Assembly: GCA_030637945.1 (NCBI GenBank)
Contig: DAOWFN010000036.1
Location: forward strand, 1 to 25,314
Direction of reading: 5' to 3'
Source of the DNA: Gammaproteobacteria bacterium
GTDB lineage: Bacteria; Pseudomonadota; Gammaproteobacteria; SZUA-229
Length of the DNA stretch: 25,314 nt
Shown here: positions 23,247 through 25,314 of the stretch, piece after piece
Numbering within the stretch: the first letter of the stretch is position 1
Layout of the letters: every line of letters begins with the position of its first letter
The notes under the pieces: generated by a model
What the model saw: only the letters and a program-made list of their open reading frames with translations
Told to the model about the DNA's origin: nothing
The model's database searches: none
Program-made: the position numbers and the translations under genes

Positions 23247-25314
23247 TTATGCCAGAAATTTTTCAAGTGTTACTTTTAGTGTTTCTAGATCAACAGGTTT
23301 TGTGATTTGCTCATTCATTCCTGCCTTTAAACATTCAGCTTTTTTTTCTGGAAAAGCATCTGCTGTTAACGCAACGATCGGTAATTTGTTATTGCCACGG
23401 CCACGGATAGTTCGTGCTAATTGATAACCGTCGATCAAAGGCATGTTGCAGTCGGTGATCAACAACTGATAATTATCGTTGACTAATTTGTTTAACGCTT
23501 CCTGCCCGTTACTAACCAGATCTGCAGCATAACCTAATGATTCAAGTTGATTCAGGATGAGCATCTGGTTTGTCGGGTTGTCTTCAGCGACAAGAATTTT
23601 TTGTGTTGACGGTTGTTTTTTTTCTAGAGTTGAGCTGGTGAAGCTTGATTGACTCTCTTGTTCTATCGCCGTCGTGATGTTTAATTTTCCTGGCAGTTCG
23701 ACCCAGAAGTTACTGCCTTCGTTGATTTTGCTGGTAACGCCAATTTCCCCCTTCATCATCTCTACCAGTTGTTTACTGATAGATAGACCAATACCCGTCC
23801 CTTCTATATTGTATGCAGCATTCAGTCGATTGAAGGGTTGAAAAATTTCCTGGAGCAGTTCTTCTGAAATACCGGTACCAGTGTCCATGATATTTATGCG
23901 AACGATATTGTTTTCTTTTTGCTGAACCTTCAAGTTAACAGAGCCATTTTTCTTATTGTATTTTATGGCATTGCTTAAAAGGTTTAGCATTACCTGTTTT
24001 AGACGAGTGTAGTCTGCGATCACATAGCCGTTAGTTTCTGTTTTTATATTTAGAGAGAGACCATTTTGTTCGGCAAGTGGAGATATCATCGCACGACACT
24101 CCTTGAAAACATCAGATAGATTAACCTGCTCGATGGAAAGTTGCAGGTGGCCCTTTTCAATTTTTGCCAGATCCAGGATCTGGTTTACAAGTTCGAGTAA
24201 AAGATTTCCTGCGCTGTTGATTTCACTGACGTGTGAATGTTGCTTTTCAGTTAAGGCTTTTTCAAACGACAATAACTGAGTGAAACCGAGGATCGCATTT
24301 AACGGGGTCCGTAATTCATGTGACATGCTTGAAAGAAAGTCTGATTTTGCCTGATTAGCTTTTTCGGCTTCTTCTTTAGATTGAATAATGGCTAATTCAT
24401 TATGTCTTTTTTCTGTTATGTCCAGTGCCATCGCCGCGATACCGGAAATGTTGTGTTGATTGTCTGTCAATGGAGTAATAAACCATTCGCAGAAAATTGG
24501 CTTGCCATCTTTTGTTTTATTCTCAATAACGGCACCGATTACTGCTTCATGATCAAGCAGGCGTTGCCATAGTCTTTCTGCTTCAAGGGAACTGTCTCTG
24601 GGAAGAATCAGGCGCATGATATTGTCATTAAGCGCTTCGTTGCGTTTGTAGCCAAAGATATTTTCTGCGGCTTTGTTCCACTCGGTTATGCATAGATCGA
24701 TGTCAAACTCGATGATTGCCAGGGGGGTGTTCTGCAGATGAAGAGCTTGTTTCTGGTGCATTAGCTCAATCGCACGTTCACGGGCATCTGCTTCGATGCG
24801 CAGTCGAATATTCTGTTGTGTGTTATTAAATATGCGCTTACCTGCCGATAGAGAGAAAAAGATAAATACGGCAAGCACGAATGAGGTCGCGTTCGAAAAA
24901 GTCTGATCTTCTATGATAAGCCTAAATATAAGCAGTAAGCTGGCGGGTAACAGGAACAGTACCATGGTCTCCCAACGATAAGATAATGTCGAGAGAGAGC
25001 CGGCGATTACACCTACCAGGCACACGATAATGAACGCAAAATATTCAACATCGGACGAATATCCAAGCCATGGCAGAAGTCCCCAGCAAAAGCCTGCAAT
25101 GCCGGTGCCAATAAAAAATCTGTTTCGCCAATTATTTTTTTGTTGTTCCTGCCTGTCGCATATAGAAAACAGATAAGTGTCGATACTTCTAACCAGCATG
25201 ACGCTCAGTATCATGACCAGCCAGATTAATAAATTACCTTCAGATGTTACGTGTGAGGTTAAAACAAAATAAATTATCAGTGAGATTACGACAGCGGCTG
25301 TATAGGAAAATCGA
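23247..25314 (-). CDS. Membrane-bound PAS hybrid sensor histidine kinase (5' end beyond window)
   Basis: Partial: the reading frame continues open through all 33 codons upstream of the first in-frame ATG (25214) to the window edge, and these encode another hydrophobic helix, so the true start lies outside. Numbering from that ATG, there are several membrane helices in 1-125, a short coiled linker, a PAS domain with PAC (about 155-270, ending ALDITEKR), HisKA with His299 in SHELRTPLNA, HATPase (N-box near 411-419, DTGTGIS 444-450, GTGIGLSI 472-479), and a C-terminal receiver with acidic pocket AEDN, Asp588 and Lys639. There is no histidine phosphotransfer domain and no partner regulator nearby, so the phosphorelay target is unknown. 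The helical sensor region matches no family I can name. Confidence 0.9.
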   Translation of the reverse strand, partial: RFSYTAAVVISLIIYFVLTSHVTSEGNLLIWLVMILSVMLVRSIDTYLFSICDRQEQQKNNWRNRFFIGTGIAGFCWGLLPWLGYSSDVEYFAFIIVCLVGVIAGSLSTLSYRWETMVLFLLPASLLLIFRLIIEDQTFSNATSFVLAVFIFFSLSAGKRIFNNTQQNIRLRIEADARERAIELMHQKQALHLQNTPLAIIEFDIDLCITEWNKAAENIFGYKRNEALNDNIMRLILPRDSSLEAERLWQRLLDHEAVIGAVIENKTKDGKPIFCEWFITPLTDNQHNISGIAAMALDITEKRHNELAIIQSKEEAEKANQAKSDFLSSMSHELRTPLNAILGFTQLLSFEKALTEKQHSHVSEINSAGNLLLELVNQILDLAKIEKGHLQLSIEQVNLSDVFKECRAMISPLAEQNGLSLNIKTETNGYVIADYTRLKQVMLNLLSNAIKYNKKNGSVNLKVQQKENNIVRINIMDTGTGISEELLQEIFQPFNRLNAAYNIEGTGIGLSISKQLVEMMKGEIGVTSKINEGSNFWVELPGKLNITTAIEQESQSSFTSSTLEKKQPSTQKILVAEDNPTNQMLILNQLESLGYAADLVSNGQEALNKLVNDNYQLLITDCNMPLIDGYQLARTIRGRGNNKLPIVALTADAFPEKKAECLKAGMNEQITKPVDLETLKVTLEKFLA

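Noticed and set aside
1..25314. CRISPR arrays, tRNA/rRNA genes, toxin-antitoxin or phage-defence genes
   Set aside because: No regularly spaced repeats, no tRNA-like cloverleaf in the intergenic spaces, and every gene over 200 bases has a housekeeping or envelope assignment.

Overview
The window reads as ordinary chromosome from a Gram-negative gammaproteobacterium of moderate GC. The evidence is the type IV pilus operon pilMNOP divergent from a class A PBP1A gene, a sigma-32 (rpoH) gene next to ftsYEX, and E. coli/Pseudomonas-like HemE, S21, TsaD, CoaD and YfhL-type ferredoxin. The block rpoH-ftsX-ftsE-ftsY / two M16 peptidases / rsmD / coaD / ferredoxin / ggt follows, from memory, the Pseudomonas order closely. 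I cannot name the genus. No tRNA, rRNA, CRISPR array, insertion sequence or prophage is visible. Every stretch over 300 bases is coding.

Layout. Positions 1-2302 (minus) hold the 3' part of a pilM-N-O-P operon with 1-4 nt overlaps, cut by the window edge at the first codons of pilP. Positions 2483-5080 (plus) hold mrcA (PBP1A). Positions 5107-9311 (minus) hold rpsU, yqeY, hemE and an outer-membrane patatin-like phospholipase. rpsU has a structured leader in the rpsU/tsaD intergenic. tsaD (plus) converges on plsY (minus). bioH and bioC (plus) form a detached biotin pair that ends at a bidirectional terminator facing rpoH. Positions 13066-16826 (minus) hold ftsY-ftsE-ftsX-rpoH. Positions 16977-23052 (plus) hold two M16 peptidase-family genes, rsmD, coaD, a ferredoxin gene and ggt. 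A REP-like palindromic element separates ggt from a convergent membrane-bound hybrid histidine kinase, which runs off the right edge.

Functionally this is mostly envelope and core metabolism: pilus alignment complex, peptidoglycan synthesis, divisome ABC complex (FtsEX), SRP receptor, phospholipid acyltransfer, t6A tRNA modification, biotin pimeloyl priming, haem and CoA synthesis, and glutathione catabolism.

The most notable regulatory signal is a perfect CIRCE operator (TTAGCACTC-N9-GAGTGCTAA) directly over the putative rpoH promoter, which implies that HrcA represses the gene for sigma-32. Other signals worth checking are the multi-hairpin rpsU leader with a terminator a few bases after its predicted start, the dyad before pilM, and the REP-like element at 23099-23182. 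I saw no convincing wholly novel gene system; the novelty here lies in regulation.
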